Positions 53,536-62,809 of a stretch of 64,000 nt of DNA are shown in pieces. Made by a program: the position numbers and the translations under genes. Positions within the stretch are counted from its first letter, which is position 1, and each line of letters begins with the position of its first letter. The stretch spans positions 62,001-126,000 of the forward strand of contig JBNGDI010000001.1 of NCBI GenBank assembly GCA_049975425.1, given 5' to 3'. The notes below the pieces were generated by a model. It did not search any database, was not told the origin of the DNA, and saw only the letters and a list, made by a program, of their open reading frames with translations. The stretch is from HyVt-105 sp049975425 (GTDB taxonomy: Bacteria; Bacteroidota; Bacteroidia; Bacteroidales; VadinHA17).

Positions 53536-56500
53536 CCCAGCGCTTGATTTTGATATCGTTCATATCCATTTTGCAGAATGCCAGGATGAAGGCACTGGCC
53601 AGCCTGGCATTGGTAATGAGCGGAATGTTGTAATCCACTGCATTTCTTCGGATAAGATAGTCGTTGTTCAGTTCGGTTTTGGTAAGGTTTTTCGGAATAT
53701 TGATTACCAGGTCCACCACTTTTTTCCTGATCAGGTCGATGGTGTTGGGTTTGCTTTCCTCATCTGGCCAGTGAGCCACTATGGCATCTATTCCGTTTGC
53801 TTCGAGAAATTGCTGGGTTCCGCGGGTGGCATACAACAGGTACCCTTTTTCTTTCAGGGCCCGGGCCGAGTTCAGCATTTCGACCTTAGAGCGGGGTTCG
53901 CCGGTTGACAGCAGAATGGCCTTCCGGGGAATGCGGTAACCTACCGAAAACATGGCTTTCAGGATGGCTTCGTAAAAATCTTCCCCCAGGCAACCCACCT
54001 CACCGGTTGAAGCCATATCCACTCCCAGGATGGGATCGGCTTTCTGCAGCCTGGAAAAAGAAAACTGGGGGGCCTTCACTCCTACATAGTCGAGATCGAA
54101 TGTGCTTTTATGCAGCTTCTCCACGGGGAAACCCAGAATGACATCGGTAGCCAGTTCAATGAGATCGGTCTTCAGCACTTTGGAAACAAAGGGAAAACTA
54201 CGGGAGGCCCTCAGGTTACATTCGATCACTTTGATGTCATTATCGCGGGCCAGGAACTGGATGTTGAAAGGCCCGGAAATATTGAGTTCCTGAGCAATTT
54301 CCCGGCTGATGCGTTTGATTCTTTTGACTGTTTCGAAATAGATTTTCTGAGGTGGGAAGAGCATGGTGGCATCACCAGAGTGCACCCCGGCAAATTCCAC
54401 ATGCTCAGATATGGCATAGGCCATGATCTCGCCTTCCCGGGCTACCGCATCGATTTCTATTTCCTTGGCATGCTGTATGAATTCCGATACCACCACAGGA
54501 TGTTTTTTCGACACATCTGCAGCCAGTTTCAGGAAATGGTCGAGTTCATCGTGGTTGGAGACAACGTTCATGGCCGCTCCGGAAAGAACATATGAAGGCC
54601 TCACCAGCACGGGAAAACCGATCTTTTCCACGAAGTCGTAGATGTCTGAGAGATCGCTGAGTTCCCTCCACCTTGGCTGGTCCACTCCCAGCCGGTCAAG
54701 CATGGAGGAAAACTTGTGCCGGTCTTCCGCATTGTCAATGGAAAGGGGAGAAGTTCCCAGCACCGGAGCCTTTGCCTGGTGCAGGCGCAGTGCCAGGTTA
54801 TTGGGGATTTGCCCGCCCATGGAAACGATCACACCCCGCGGCATTTCCAGTTCAATGATATCCATTACCCTCTCAAACGATAGTTCGTCGAAGTAAAGCC
54901 GATCGCAGATATCGTAATCGGTGCTAACCGTTTCGGGATTGTAGTTGATCATGATGGAACGGAACCCTCTCTTCTTGGCGGTATTCAGAGCGCTCACACT
55001 GCACCAGTCGAATTCCACCGAGCTGCCGATACTGTAGGCCCCCGAGCCCAACACCACTACAGAGCGGTTATCGTGTTCAAACGGTACGTCGTGTAACACT
55101 CCGCTGTATGTGAGGTACAGGTAATTGGTCATGGCGGGGTATTCGGCCGCCAGGGTGTCGATCTGTTTTACAACCGGCACAATACCGCGTTTGATCCGGT
55201 GTTTTCTCACATCGAGCAGCCGGTGCTCTATATGTTCGGGGTCGGTTTTGAGAATAATGCGGGCCAGCTGGAAGTCGCTGAATCCCTGTATTTTGGCCTC
55301 CCTGAGCAGGTCGTCGGGCAGTTCATCCAGGGATTGAAAGGCACCCAGTTTTTCTTCCAGGTGAACAATATTCTGCAGTTTGTAGAGGAACCAGGAGTCG
55401 ATCCGGGTAAGTTTGTTGATCTGTTCCACAGTCCATCCCTTTTTCAGGGCATCAGCGATGACGAAGATGCGCATATCGGTAGGTTCGGCCAGCTCTTTTT
55501 CGATTTCATCGAATTCCATGTTGCGGTTTCCTACAAAGCCATGCATTCCCTGGCCGATCATGCGTAATCCTTTCTGAATGGCTTCTTCGAAGCTTCGGCC
55601 GATAGACATAACTTCGCCCACGCTTTTCATGCTGCTGCCTATGTGGTGGGAAACACCGGTAAATTTGTTCAGGTCCCAGCGTGGGATTTTGCATACGATA
55701 TAATCGAGGGCCGGTTCGAAACAGGCGGTGGTGGTGCGAGTGACGGAATTTTTAAGTTCGGGCAGGCCGAAACCCAGTGCCAGTTTGGCTGCCACAAACG
55801 CCAGGGGATAGCCGGTGGCTTTTGATGCCAGGGCGCTGGAGCGGGAGAGGCGGGCGTTTACCTCAATCACGCGGTATTCTTCCGAGAGGGGATCAAGGGC
55901 ATACTGGATGTTGCATTCCCCGATGATCCCTATATGTCGTATCACCCGGATGGACAGTTCTCTCAGCTTATGGTACTCGGAATTGGTGAGGGTTTGGGAG
56001 GGTGCCACCACAATGCTTTCACCGGTATGGATCCCCAGGGGATCAAAATTTTCCATGTTGCATACGGTGATGCAGTTGTCATGCCTGTCACGTACCACTT
56101 CGTACTCCACCTCCTTCCATCCTTTCAGTGATTCTTCCACCAGTATCTGACCGGTATATGAAAAGGCCTTCAGGCTGAGGCTGCGGAGTTCATTTTCGCT
56201 GGTGCAGAAACCGCTTCCCTGACCGCCCAGGGTGTAAGCCGAACGGATGATTACAGGGAAACCCAGGCTGCGGGCTGCTTCCAGGGCCTGTTCCACCGAT
56301 GTGACGGCGATGCTGGCCGGTGTCTTTACGTCGATTTCTTTCAGCTTGTTTACGAAAAGCTCCCGGTCCTCTGTATCCATAATGGCCTGAATGGGGGTTC
56401 CCAGTACCTCCACCCCGTATTTTTCCAGTGCGCCGTTTCGGTGTAGTTCAATTCCGCAGTTCAATGCCGTTTGTCCCCCGAAGCTCAGCAGAATCCCGTC

Positions 56501-56743
56501 GGGTTTTTCACGGGCAATAACCTGTTCAACAAAAAAGGGAGTTACCGGCAGAAAATAGATAAAATCGGCAACTCCTTCGGTAGTCTGCACCGTGGCAATA
56601 TTCGGATTGATCAGCACGGTGGTGATTCCTTCCTCTTTCATGGCCTTTAGGGCCTGTGATCCCGAGTAATCGAATTCTCCTGCTTCCCCTATTTTCAGTG
56701 CCCCTGAGCCCAGCACCACTACCTTTCTGATATGTGATTTCAT
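53525..56743 (-). CDS. carB: Carbamoyl-phosphate synthase large subunit
   Basis: A 1072-residue protein with two homologous ATP-grasp halves and a C-terminal MGS-like regulatory domain (about 940-1072). Seen: GSGALKIGEAGEFDYSGSQ at the start, its counterpart GSGAYSIGSSVEFDWC near 560, and the glycine-rich loops AYTLGGQGSGF and SYVLSGAAM. It makes carbamoyl phosphate for arginine and pyrimidines with CarA, which is encoded 6 kb away at 62810-63895. Divergent from argR across 100 bases holding two ARG-box-like sites; leads the run carB-GNAT-GT2-permease. Confidence 0.97.
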   Translation of the reverse strand: MKSHIRKVVVLGSGALKIGEAGEFDYSGSQALKAMKEEGITTVLINPNIATVQTTEGVADFIYFLPVTPFFVEQVIAREKPDGILLSFGGQTALNCGIELHRNGALEKYGVEVLGTPIQAIMDTEDRELFVNKLKEIDVKTPASIAVTSVEQALEAARSLGFPVIIRSAYTLGGQGSGFCTSENELRSLSLKAFSYTGQILVEESLKGWKEVEYEVVRDRHDNCITVCNMENFDPLGIHTGESIVVAPSQTLTNSEYHKLRELSIRVIRHIGIIGECNIQYALDPLSEEYRVIEVNARLSRSSALASKATGYPLAFVAAKLALGFGLPELKNSVTRTTTACFEPALDYIVCKIPRWDLNKFTGVSHHIGSSMKSVGEVMSIGRSFEEAIQKGLRMIGQGMHGFVGNRNMEFDEIEKELAEPTDMRIFVIADALKKGWTVEQINKLTRIDSWFLYKLQNIVHLEEKLGAFQSLDELPDDLLREAKIQGFSDFQLARIILKTDPEHIEHRLLDVRKHRIKRGIVPVVKQIDTLAAEYPAMTNYLYLTYSGVLHDVPFEHDNRSVVVLGSGAYSIGSSVEFDWCSVSALNTAKKRGFRSIMINYNPETVSTDYDICDRLYFDELSFERVMDIIELEMPRGVIVSMGGQIPNNLALRLHQAKAPVLGTSPLSIDNAEDRHKFSSMLDRLGVDQPRWRELSDLSDIYDFVEKIGFPVLVRPSYVLSGAAMNVVSNHDELDHFLKLAADVSKKHPVVVSEFIQHAKEIEIDAVAREGEIMAYAISEHVEFAGVHSGDATMLFPPQKIYFETVKRIKRISREIAQELNISGPFNIQFLARDNDIKVIECNLRASRSFPFVSKVLKTDLIELATDVILGFPVEKLHKSTFDLDYVGVKAPQFSFSRLQKADPILGVDMASTGEVGCLGEDFYEAILKAMFSVGYRIPRKAILLSTGEPRSKVEMLNSARALKEKGYLLYATRGTQQFLEANGIDAIVAHWPDEESKPNTIDLIRKKVVDLVINIPKNLTKTELNNDYLIRRNAVDYNIPLITNARLASAFILAFCKMDMNDIKIKRWDEY

Positions 56744-56805
56744 GCCTGGAATTTGGTGGATAAAAATAGGAAGAAAATCCGAGAAAAGGGGGGTTAATTA
56801 TAAAA

Positions 56806-56844
56806 AATGTATATATTTGCAAACAAAAAGCATAAATATACAAA
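56806..56844 (+). promoter_or_regulatory. Tandem ARG-box-like operators before argR
   Basis: Two 18-bp sites, 56806-56823 and 56827-56844, three bases apart. Their 14-base cores read TGTATATATTTGCA and AGCATAAATATACA, each one mismatch from TGNAT-N4-ATNCA. Centres are 21 bp apart, the spacing that places two ArgR trimers on one DNA face in characterised operators. The downstream site touches the argR ATG and the upstream site covers the -7 element. Autoregulation is strongly suggested; control of carB is possible. Confidence 0.7.
56812..56819 (+). promoter_or_regulatory. -7 element for argR
   Basis: TATATTTG, an exact TAnnTTTG match, lies inside the first ARG box and 24 bases before the argR ATG. 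Confidence 0.55.
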
Positions 56845-57320
56845 TGAAAGATCGTATCAACCGTCTGATGGCCATCAGGAAGCAGATCACCTTTAACCGG
56901 ATCAGGTCGCAGGAAGAATTGATGGGAAAACTCGAAAAGAAAGGGTTCAGGGTGACCCAGGCCACTCTTTCCCGCGATCTGAAATTTCTGAAGGTGACCC
57001 GCCGGTATGATGAGAAAGGACGTTTGTATTATGTCATGCCCGAATCGCTTCATCGGGAAGAAGCTGCCAGCCGGTCGCCCCTCCGTTTCGATGAGGGTTT
57101 CGTTTCTCTTGAATTTTCCGGGTCGCTGGGGGTGCTGAAAACTCTGCCGGGCTATGCCAGCAGCTTTGCCATCAGGATCGACAGGGCTGCAAAATTCGAG
57201 ATACTGGGAACCGTGGCCGGCGACGATACCATCCTGATCATCCCCCGTGAAGGGGTGCAGGTGAAGGATATCAGGTCAGGCCTGAAAATGATATTTCCCG
57301 ATCTGGAGGAAAAGCTGTAG
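56844..57320 (+). CDS. argR: Arginine repressor
   Basis: A 158-residue protein from the ATG at 56844; upstream in-frame codons to 56742 would cross the operators. The N-terminal winged helix has RSQEELMGKLEKKGF and the recognition helix VTQATLSRDLKFLKV. The C-terminal hexamerisation and arginine-binding domain has GYASSFAIRID and EILGTVAGDDTILIIPR with the conserved Asp pair that binds arginine. It should repress arginine genes when arginine is plentiful. First gene of argR-argG-argH-proB-like-proB-proA. Confidence 0.96.
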   Translation: MKDRINRLMAIRKQITFNRIRSQEELMGKLEKKGFRVTQATLSRDLKFLKVTRRYDEKGRLYYVMPESLHREEAASRSPLRFDEGFVSLEFSGSLGVLKTLPGYASSFAIRIDRAAKFEILGTVAGDDTILIIPREGVQVKDIRSGLKMIFPDLEEKL

Positions 57321-57399
57321 GGAAGAAACCACCAGCCGGTGCCTGACCTGTCCTGTGTGACTGACCGATTTCTATGTTTCATCTATAAAATGTATTAAA

Positions 57400-58623
57400 G
57401 TGGAAAAGATCGTATTGGCTTACAGCGGGGGAATGGATACCTCTGTTATTCTGAAGTGGCTTGTTGACAAAGGGTATGAAGTGATTGCCTATGTAGCGGA
57501 TGTGGGGCAGGATGATGATTTTGAGTCGTGCAGGGAAAAAGCTATGAAAATCGGGGCATCGAAAGTAATTGTGTCCGATCTGAAAAGGGAACTGGTGACT
57601 GATTATATTTTCCCGGCTATACGCGCTAATGCCGTGTATGAAGGCAGATATCTTCTGGGAACCGCCATTGCCCGCCCCCTGATTTGCAAACGGCAGATCG
57701 AGATTGCCGGGGAAGAAGGAGCGGAAATTGTTTCACACGGAGCAACTGGGAAAGGAAATGACCAGGTGCGTTTTGAACTGGGTTATTATTCCCTGAATCC
57801 CAGGATAAAGGTGTTTTCTCCCTGGAAAGATGAGGAATTCCTTGCCCGGTTCAGCGGACGGACCGACATGCTGAAGTATGTGGAGGAGATGAATATTCCG
57901 GTAAAAGCTTCCCTGAGCAAGCCGTACAGTGAAGACGACAACCTGATGCATATCAGCCATGAAGCCGGCATACTGGAAGATCCAGCATACAAGCCTGAGA
58001 AAGACCTGTACAGCAAAATGGTACACCCGGTGGAAGCGCCCGATGAAGAAACGCCCCTGGAAATCCACTTCAAAGACGGTACGCCGGTCAGGGTGGTGAA
58101 CAGAAAAGACGGCACGGAGAAAACCGACCCGTACGAACTTTTTGTCTATCTGAACGAACTGGGCGGGAAGAATGGAATAGGCCTGCTTGATATGGTGGAG
58201 AACCGGTATGTGGGAATTAAATCGCGCGGGGTATACGAAACGCCCGGCGCCACCATTCTGCACCAGGCCCATATGGATATTGAAGGCATTGCCATGGACC
58301 GTGAGGTACTCAGGTTACGCAACATGCTCACACCGAAATTTTCGGAACTGGTGTATTACGGATACTGGTTCAGTCCGGAAATGGATTTCCTGATGGCAGC
58401 CATTGATAAAAGCCAGGAGGTGATCGACGGGGTGGTTTATCTTAGCCTGTACAAAGGGAATGTGCTGATCGAAGGAAGAGAGTCGCCAAGTTCTCTTTAC
58501 GACCAGGATCTTTCCAGTATGGATGTGGAAGGAGGCTTTGACCAGAAGGATTCGGAAGGATTCATCAAGATAAATGCTATCAGACTGATGGCCCACCGGC
58601 TGATCATGGAAAGAAAAAGATAG
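57400..58623 (+). CDS. argG: Argininosuccinate synthase
   Basis: A 407-residue enzyme that joins citrulline and aspartate with ATP. The N-terminal PP-loop is AYSGGMDTSVILKWL; SHGATGKGNDQVRFE and EDDNLMHISHEAG follow. The start codon is GTG at 57400. It is 79 bases after argR with no terminator seen between them. The citrulline- and ornithine-forming genes are not in the window. Confidence 0.97.
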   Translation: MEKIVLAYSGGMDTSVILKWLVDKGYEVIAYVADVGQDDDFESCREKAMKIGASKVIVSDLKRELVTDYIFPAIRANAVYEGRYLLGTAIARPLICKRQIEIAGEEGAEIVSHGATGKGNDQVRFELGYYSLNPRIKVFSPWKDEEFLARFSGRTDMLKYVEEMNIPVKASLSKPYSEDDNLMHISHEAGILEDPAYKPEKDLYSKMVHPVEAPDEETPLEIHFKDGTPVRVVNRKDGTEKTDPYELFVYLNELGGKNGIGLLDMVENRYVGIKSRGVYETPGATILHQAHMDIEGIAMDREVLRLRNMLTPKFSELVYYGYWFSPEMDFLMAAIDKSQEVIDGVVYLSLYKGNVLIEGRESPSSLYDQDLSSMDVEGGFDQKDSEGFIKINAIRLMAHRLIMERKR

Positions 58624-58680
58624 GTGGATAAAGCCAGTTAACTGGCAGGTTATCAAATCGTTATATCAAATCCTTGTAAT

Positions 58681-60030
58681 ATGAAACTTTGGGACAAAGG
58701 CACTCCCGTGCACCGGGAGGTGGAGCGGTTCACCATTGAAAAGGACCGGGAAGTGGATATGCTGCTGGCCAGGCATGATGTGACCGGGTCGATAGCCCAT
58801 TCCCTGATGCTGGCAGAAACAGGTATCCTTACCGGGGAAGAAACCGGCCGGATCCTGGCTGAGCTGGGAAAAGTGTACCGTGATATCCGGGAGGGCCGGT
58901 TTGTGATCGAAGAAGGTACGGAAGACGTACACACACAGGTGGAAAAGATCCTGACCGAACGGCTGGGGGAAACCGGGAAAAAGATACATACCGGAAGGAG
59001 CAGAAACGACCAGGTGCTGCTCGATATCAGGCTTTTTACAAGGGAAGAACTGCACGTTCTGACAGATAAAACAAAGAAACTGTTCGAAAAACTGCTGGCA
59101 CTCAGTGATAAACATGCGAATATTCTGATGCCGGGTTACACGCACATGCAGGTGGCCATGCCTTCATCCTTCGGGCTGTGGTGGGGAAGTTTTGCGGAAA
59201 GTATGGTGGATGATGTGCTGATGCTTGGTGCTGCCTGGCAGGTTAATGATCAGAATCCACTGGGTACTGCGGCCGGATACGGATCTTCGTTCCCGGTCGA
59301 CCGGGAACTGACCACCCGCCTGCTGGGATTCGGATCGCTGTGTGTGAACCCGGTCTATGCCCAGTCAGGCCGGGGGAAAACCGAATGGGTGGTATCAGTG
59401 GCTCTGGCGTCAGTGGCACATACCCTGGCCAAACTGGCTATGGATATATGCCTTTTTATGGGACCCGATTTCGGCTTTCTGAGCCTGGCTCCGGAAATGA
59501 CTACCGGATCGTCCATTATGCCACATAAAAAGAATCCTGATGTGTTTGAACTGATCAGGGCCCGCGCCAACCGCCTGAAATCGCTTCCTGCTTCCCTGAT
59601 GCAGGTATCGGCCAATCTTCCCAGCGGATACCACCGCGATTTTCAGCTCATAAAGGAAATGGTTCTGCCCGCATTTGGTGAGCTGGCCGAATTGATCAAC
59701 ATAACCGGCATTGCCCTTGACGGTATCCGGGTGAGGGAAGATATTATGCAGGAAGAAAAATATTGTTACTGCTATAGTGTGGAAGTGGTGAACCGGCTGG
59801 TAATGGACGGGATGTCTTTCCGTGAGGCTTACCACAGGGTGGCCGGTGATATCAGGGACGGGAAATTCCGGTTTACGGGGAAACCGGAACATACTCATGT
59901 GGGAAGTATTGGCAATCCCGGAACCGACCTGATACGGGAGAAAATGAATGATGCCACCCGGAAACCGGATTATTCAGTTCCGGAGAAAGCTATCCGGAAG
60001 CTTCTGGAGAAAGCGGGAGTGGAGGGATGA
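58681..60030 (+). CDS. argH: Argininosuccinate lyase
   Basis: A 449-residue fumarase/aspartase-superfamily enzyme that splits argininosuccinate into arginine and fumarate. Seen: HTGRSRNDQV, GYTHMQVAMP and the catalytic loop TTGSSIMPHKKNPDVFE. Length is slightly under the usual 460. Fifty-seven bases follow argG, and only three separate it from the ProB-like gene, tying arginine and proline genes together. Confidence 0.97.
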   Translation: MKLWDKGTPVHREVERFTIEKDREVDMLLARHDVTGSIAHSLMLAETGILTGEETGRILAELGKVYRDIREGRFVIEEGTEDVHTQVEKILTERLGETGKKIHTGRSRNDQVLLDIRLFTREELHVLTDKTKKLFEKLLALSDKHANILMPGYTHMQVAMPSSFGLWWGSFAESMVDDVLMLGAAWQVNDQNPLGTAAGYGSSFPVDRELTTRLLGFGSLCVNPVYAQSGRGKTEWVVSVALASVAHTLAKLAMDICLFMGPDFGFLSLAPEMTTGSSIMPHKKNPDVFELIRARANRLKSLPASLMQVSANLPSGYHRDFQLIKEMVLPAFGELAELINITGIALDGIRVREDIMQEEKYCYCYSVEVVNRLVMDGMSFREAYHRVAGDIRDGKFRFTGKPEHTHVGSIGNPGTDLIREKMNDATRKPDYSVPEKAIRKLLEKAGVEG

Positions 60031-60033
60031 AGC

Positions 60034-60717
60034 ATGGGTGAAATAAGACAGTCAGGGAAGGTTATTTCCGGCGATGTTTCACTGGTTGTGAAGGTGGAGA
60101 TTGCGCATCTGCTCAATAAAAAGGGAGACCTGGAAAACGGGAAAATCGATCGACTGGCCAGGGTTGTTTCCGGATTGAGAAATATGGGTATGCGGGTGGT
60201 GGTGGTTTCATCGGGGGCTATTTATCTCGGAAGCCGTATTTCGGGCATCCGGCCTAACAACCTGACGGTACAGCAGGCTCTGGCAGCCATCGGGCAGGTT
60301 CGTCTGATGGAACTGTACCAGCAATATTTCGGAGAGTATAATCAAATGGTAGCACAGATCCTGATTACCGCCGATGTAACCAACGATCCGGTTCGTAACC
60401 GGAACGCCTGCAATACACTGAATAACCTGCTGTCCAGGGGTGTGATTCCCGTGGTAAATGAGAATGATGCGCTTTCAACGGAAGACATTGAGCTGGATGA
60501 CAATTATTATCTGGTGCTCAGGGTGGCCGGTTTGATCCATCCCAGATTTCTCGTGGTGCATACGGCCAGTCCCGACAAGTACTTGATCATCTGGGGAGAA
60601 GAGAAAAACGAGTATGGTCTTGAACAGGAGACCCATGTGGCCATGCGTATAGGAATGCTGAAAGATGATTTTCCGGCCGGTCCGGTGTGTTTTCCCTCCC
60701 GGCTTCCCGAATTTTAA
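60034..60717 (+). CDS. Degenerate glutamate 5-kinase paralogue (probable pseudokinase)
   Basis: A 227-residue amino-acid-kinase-fold protein clearly related to ProB next door. Kept: a lysine at K20 in SLVVK, the serine loop VSSGAIYLGS (59-66), QALAAIGQVRLMELYQQ, and NENDALST (142-149). Lost: the GTS after the first lysine (here EIA), the GDND-x-LSA motif (here DDNYYLVLR), the nucleotide-site SDxDGLY segment, and the whole C-terminal part with GTGGMxTK. It should not phosphorylate glutamate but might still bind glutamate or proline. The frame is intact with its own ATG, 3 bases after argH and 10 before proB, so it is not a decayed fragment. A regulatory subunit for ProB is my inference. Confidence 0.78.
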   Translation: MGEIRQSGKVISGDVSLVVKVEIAHLLNKKGDLENGKIDRLARVVSGLRNMGMRVVVVSSGAIYLGSRISGIRPNNLTVQQALAAIGQVRLMELYQQYFGEYNQMVAQILITADVTNDPVRNRNACNTLNNLLSRGVIPVVNENDALSTEDIELDDNYYLVLRVAGLIHPRFLVVHTASPDKYLIIWGEEKNEYGLEQETHVAMRIGMLKDDFPAGPVCFPSRLPEF

Positions 60718-60727
60718 CCTGCCTGAC

Positions 60728-61570
60728 ATGAACGTTCAGAAATACCGTGCATTATTAAAAACGTCGCAGTTGCTGGTGATAAAGGTGGGCACCAGCAGCC
60801 TGGCTTTCAAAACCAGGCGGCTGAATTTTCAATGGATGACGCGCCTGGCGCATGTGCTTTCGACGATCCGCCGGGAGGGAAGGCATGTGATCCTGGTATC
60901 GTCGGGGGCGGTAGGAATGGGAGCCGGCAGGCTGGGAATCCATAAAAGGCCGGCAAAACTATCCGACAAGCAGGCCCTGGCTGCTCTGGGGCAGGCCGAA
61001 CTGATCAAGATATGGCAGCGGATATTCAGGGATTATGACCAGCTAGTAGCCCAGGTGCTGCTGACACGCGACGGTATGGAAGATCCTGTGAGAAGAACCA
61101 ATGCCCGGAATACCCTGAAGACGTTGTTGTCGATGGGGGTCATTCCCATTATCAATGAGAACGATACAGTTTCCACCCGGGAAATGGAGTTCGGCGACAA
61201 TGACCAGCTTTCGGCCCGGGTTTGTGAAATTACCGGCGCGGATTTGCTGGTGCTGATTTCGGATATTGATGGATTATATTCGGCCGATCCAAAAAGAAAC
61301 AATATGGCCGGGCTGATTCCTGTGGTTTATGATATTTCCGAAGAAGTGGAGGCTGCCGCCGGGAGAGCAGGGACGGATGTTGGAACGGGAGGGATGGCAA
61401 CCAAGCTGGAGGCTGCCCGGATATGCAGACTGGCAGGGACCCACATGGTGATTGCCAATGGAAAAGATCCCGCAGTGATCCGGGAAATCCTTGAGGGGGA
61501 GGAAGTGGGGACGCTTTTTATCGCACAACCTACCCATACCATAAAATATTGGAAACAATACATGATATAG
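60728..61570 (+). CDS. proB: Glutamate 5-kinase
   Basis: First step of proline synthesis. From the ATG at 60728 the protein has 280 residues, so it is the short form without the C-terminal PUA domain of E. coli ProB. Catalytic features are complete: K19 in VIKVGTSSL, VSSGAVGMG, NENDTVS, FGDNDQLSARV, SDIDGLYSADP and GTGGMATKLEAA. It ends 22 bases inside proA. Confidence 0.95.
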   Translation: MNVQKYRALLKTSQLLVIKVGTSSLAFKTRRLNFQWMTRLAHVLSTIRREGRHVILVSSGAVGMGAGRLGIHKRPAKLSDKQALAALGQAELIKIWQRIFRDYDQLVAQVLLTRDGMEDPVRRTNARNTLKTLLSMGVIPIINENDTVSTREMEFGDNDQLSARVCEITGADLLVLISDIDGLYSADPKRNNMAGLIPVVYDISEEVEAAAGRAGTDVGTGGMATKLEAARICRLAGTHMVIANGKDPAVIREILEGEEVGTLFIAQPTHTIKYWKQYMI

Positions 61571-62796
61571 GAAAGAGCGCCCGCCGGGCTGCTTATTTTC
61601 TGGCGAAAGCCTCATCGGATGAAAAAAAACTTGTGCTGCTTCAAGCGGCATCAAACCTTGAGGAAAAAATAGAAGAAATCGTTGAGGCCAACCGGAAGGA
61701 TATGGAACAGGCCCGTAAGCGGGATATTGCAGGTGCTTTGCTTGACAGGCTCAGGCTTGATGCAGAAAGAATTCGCTCGATGGCCGAAGGAATGAGGCAG
61801 GTAGCCGGCCTGCATGACCCTGTGGGAGAAATTCCGGGGATGACACGAAGGCCGAACGGTTTAATGATCGGCAAAAGAAGGGTTCCTTTTGGCGTTGTGG
61901 GAATTATTTATGAAGCGCGCCCGAATGTGACCGCCGATGCTTTTGCACTGTGCCTGAAAACCGGTAACGCTTCCATTCTGCGCGGCGGAAAGGAAGCTAT
62001 CCATTCCAACAAGGCCCTGGTGGATCTTTTTCAGGGAACTTTGAACAGCCTGGGGTTCCCGCCTGAGGCCATCCAGCTTGTGATGGATACCTCACGGGGC
62101 AGCGCTGTGGAAATGATGAAAGCCCGGGGGATCATCGATCTGCTGATTCCCCGGGGAGGAGCCGGTTTGATCCGTACGGTGGTGGAAAACAGTCGGGTGC
62201 CGGTCATTGAAACAGGGGCAGGAAACTGTCATATCTATGTTGACCGGGACGCCGACCGGGAAATGGCCGTTCATATTGTGGTGAATGCCAAAACCCAGCG
62301 TCCGGGGGTGTGCAATGCGGCCGAGAGCCTTCTGGTGCACCGGGATATCGCCGCATTTTTTTTGCCCGAGGTGGCTGAACAATTGAAGCGCAGGAATGTT
62401 GAGATCAGAGGGGATGAAACGGTTTGCTCCCTCAAGGGGAATGCGGTTCCGGCAACTGAAAAGGACTGGGGAAGTGAATACCTGGACCTGATTATATCGG
62501 TAAAGGTGGTGCCAGACCTTGATTCGGCCATTGGACATATCCACCGTTACGGCACCGGACACTCTGAAACCATTGTTACCAATCATTACGCCAGTGCTCA
62601 GAAATTTCTTGAAGAGGTGGACGCTGCAGCCGTATATGTAAACGCTTCCACCCGGTTTACCGACGGGTTTGAATTCGGTTTCGGAGCCGAAATAGGCATC
62701 AGTACACAGAAATTGCATGCACGGGGACCTATGGGACTGGAAGCGCTGACATCTGCCAAATATATTATTTACGGCAACGGCCAGGTAAGGGAATAA
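61549..62796 (+). CDS. proA: Gamma-glutamyl phosphate reductase
   Basis: A 415-residue aldehyde-dehydrogenase-superfamily enzyme that reduces glutamyl phosphate to the semialdehyde. Seen: PFGVVGIIYEARPNVT, IPRGGAGLIRTV, and the catalytic cysteine in TQRPGVCNAAESLL; HYASAQKFLEEVDAAAVYVN follows. The start is TTG at 61549 inside proB; later ATGs would remove the conserved first helix (GKSARRAAYFLA). It ends 13 bases from the convergent carA stop. proC is not in the window. Confidence 0.95.
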   Translation: METIHDIGKSARRAAYFLAKASSDEKKLVLLQAASNLEEKIEEIVEANRKDMEQARKRDIAGALLDRLRLDAERIRSMAEGMRQVAGLHDPVGEIPGMTRRPNGLMIGKRRVPFGVVGIIYEARPNVTADAFALCLKTGNASILRGGKEAIHSNKALVDLFQGTLNSLGFPPEAIQLVMDTSRGSAVEMMKARGIIDLLIPRGGAGLIRTVVENSRVPVIETGAGNCHIYVDRDADREMAVHIVVNAKTQRPGVCNAAESLLVHRDIAAFFLPEVAEQLKRRNVEIRGDETVCSLKGNAVPATEKDWGSEYLDLIISVKVVPDLDSAIGHIHRYGTGHSETIVTNHYASAQKFLEEVDAAAVYVNASTRFTDGFEFGFGAEIGISTQKLHARGPMGLEALTSAKYIIYGNGQVRE

Positions 62797-62809
62797 CCAG
62801 GTGTTTTTA

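Noticed and set aside
57321..57399. A separate ARG box before argG
   Set aside because: No site within two mismatches of TGNAT-N4-ATNCA was seen; argG is more likely read from the argR promoter.
60034..60717. The ProB-like gene as a decayed fragment or frameshifted piece of proB
   Set aside because: It has its own start, no internal stop, tight operon spacing, and aligns to the same N-terminal region as the intact proB that follows rather than completing it.
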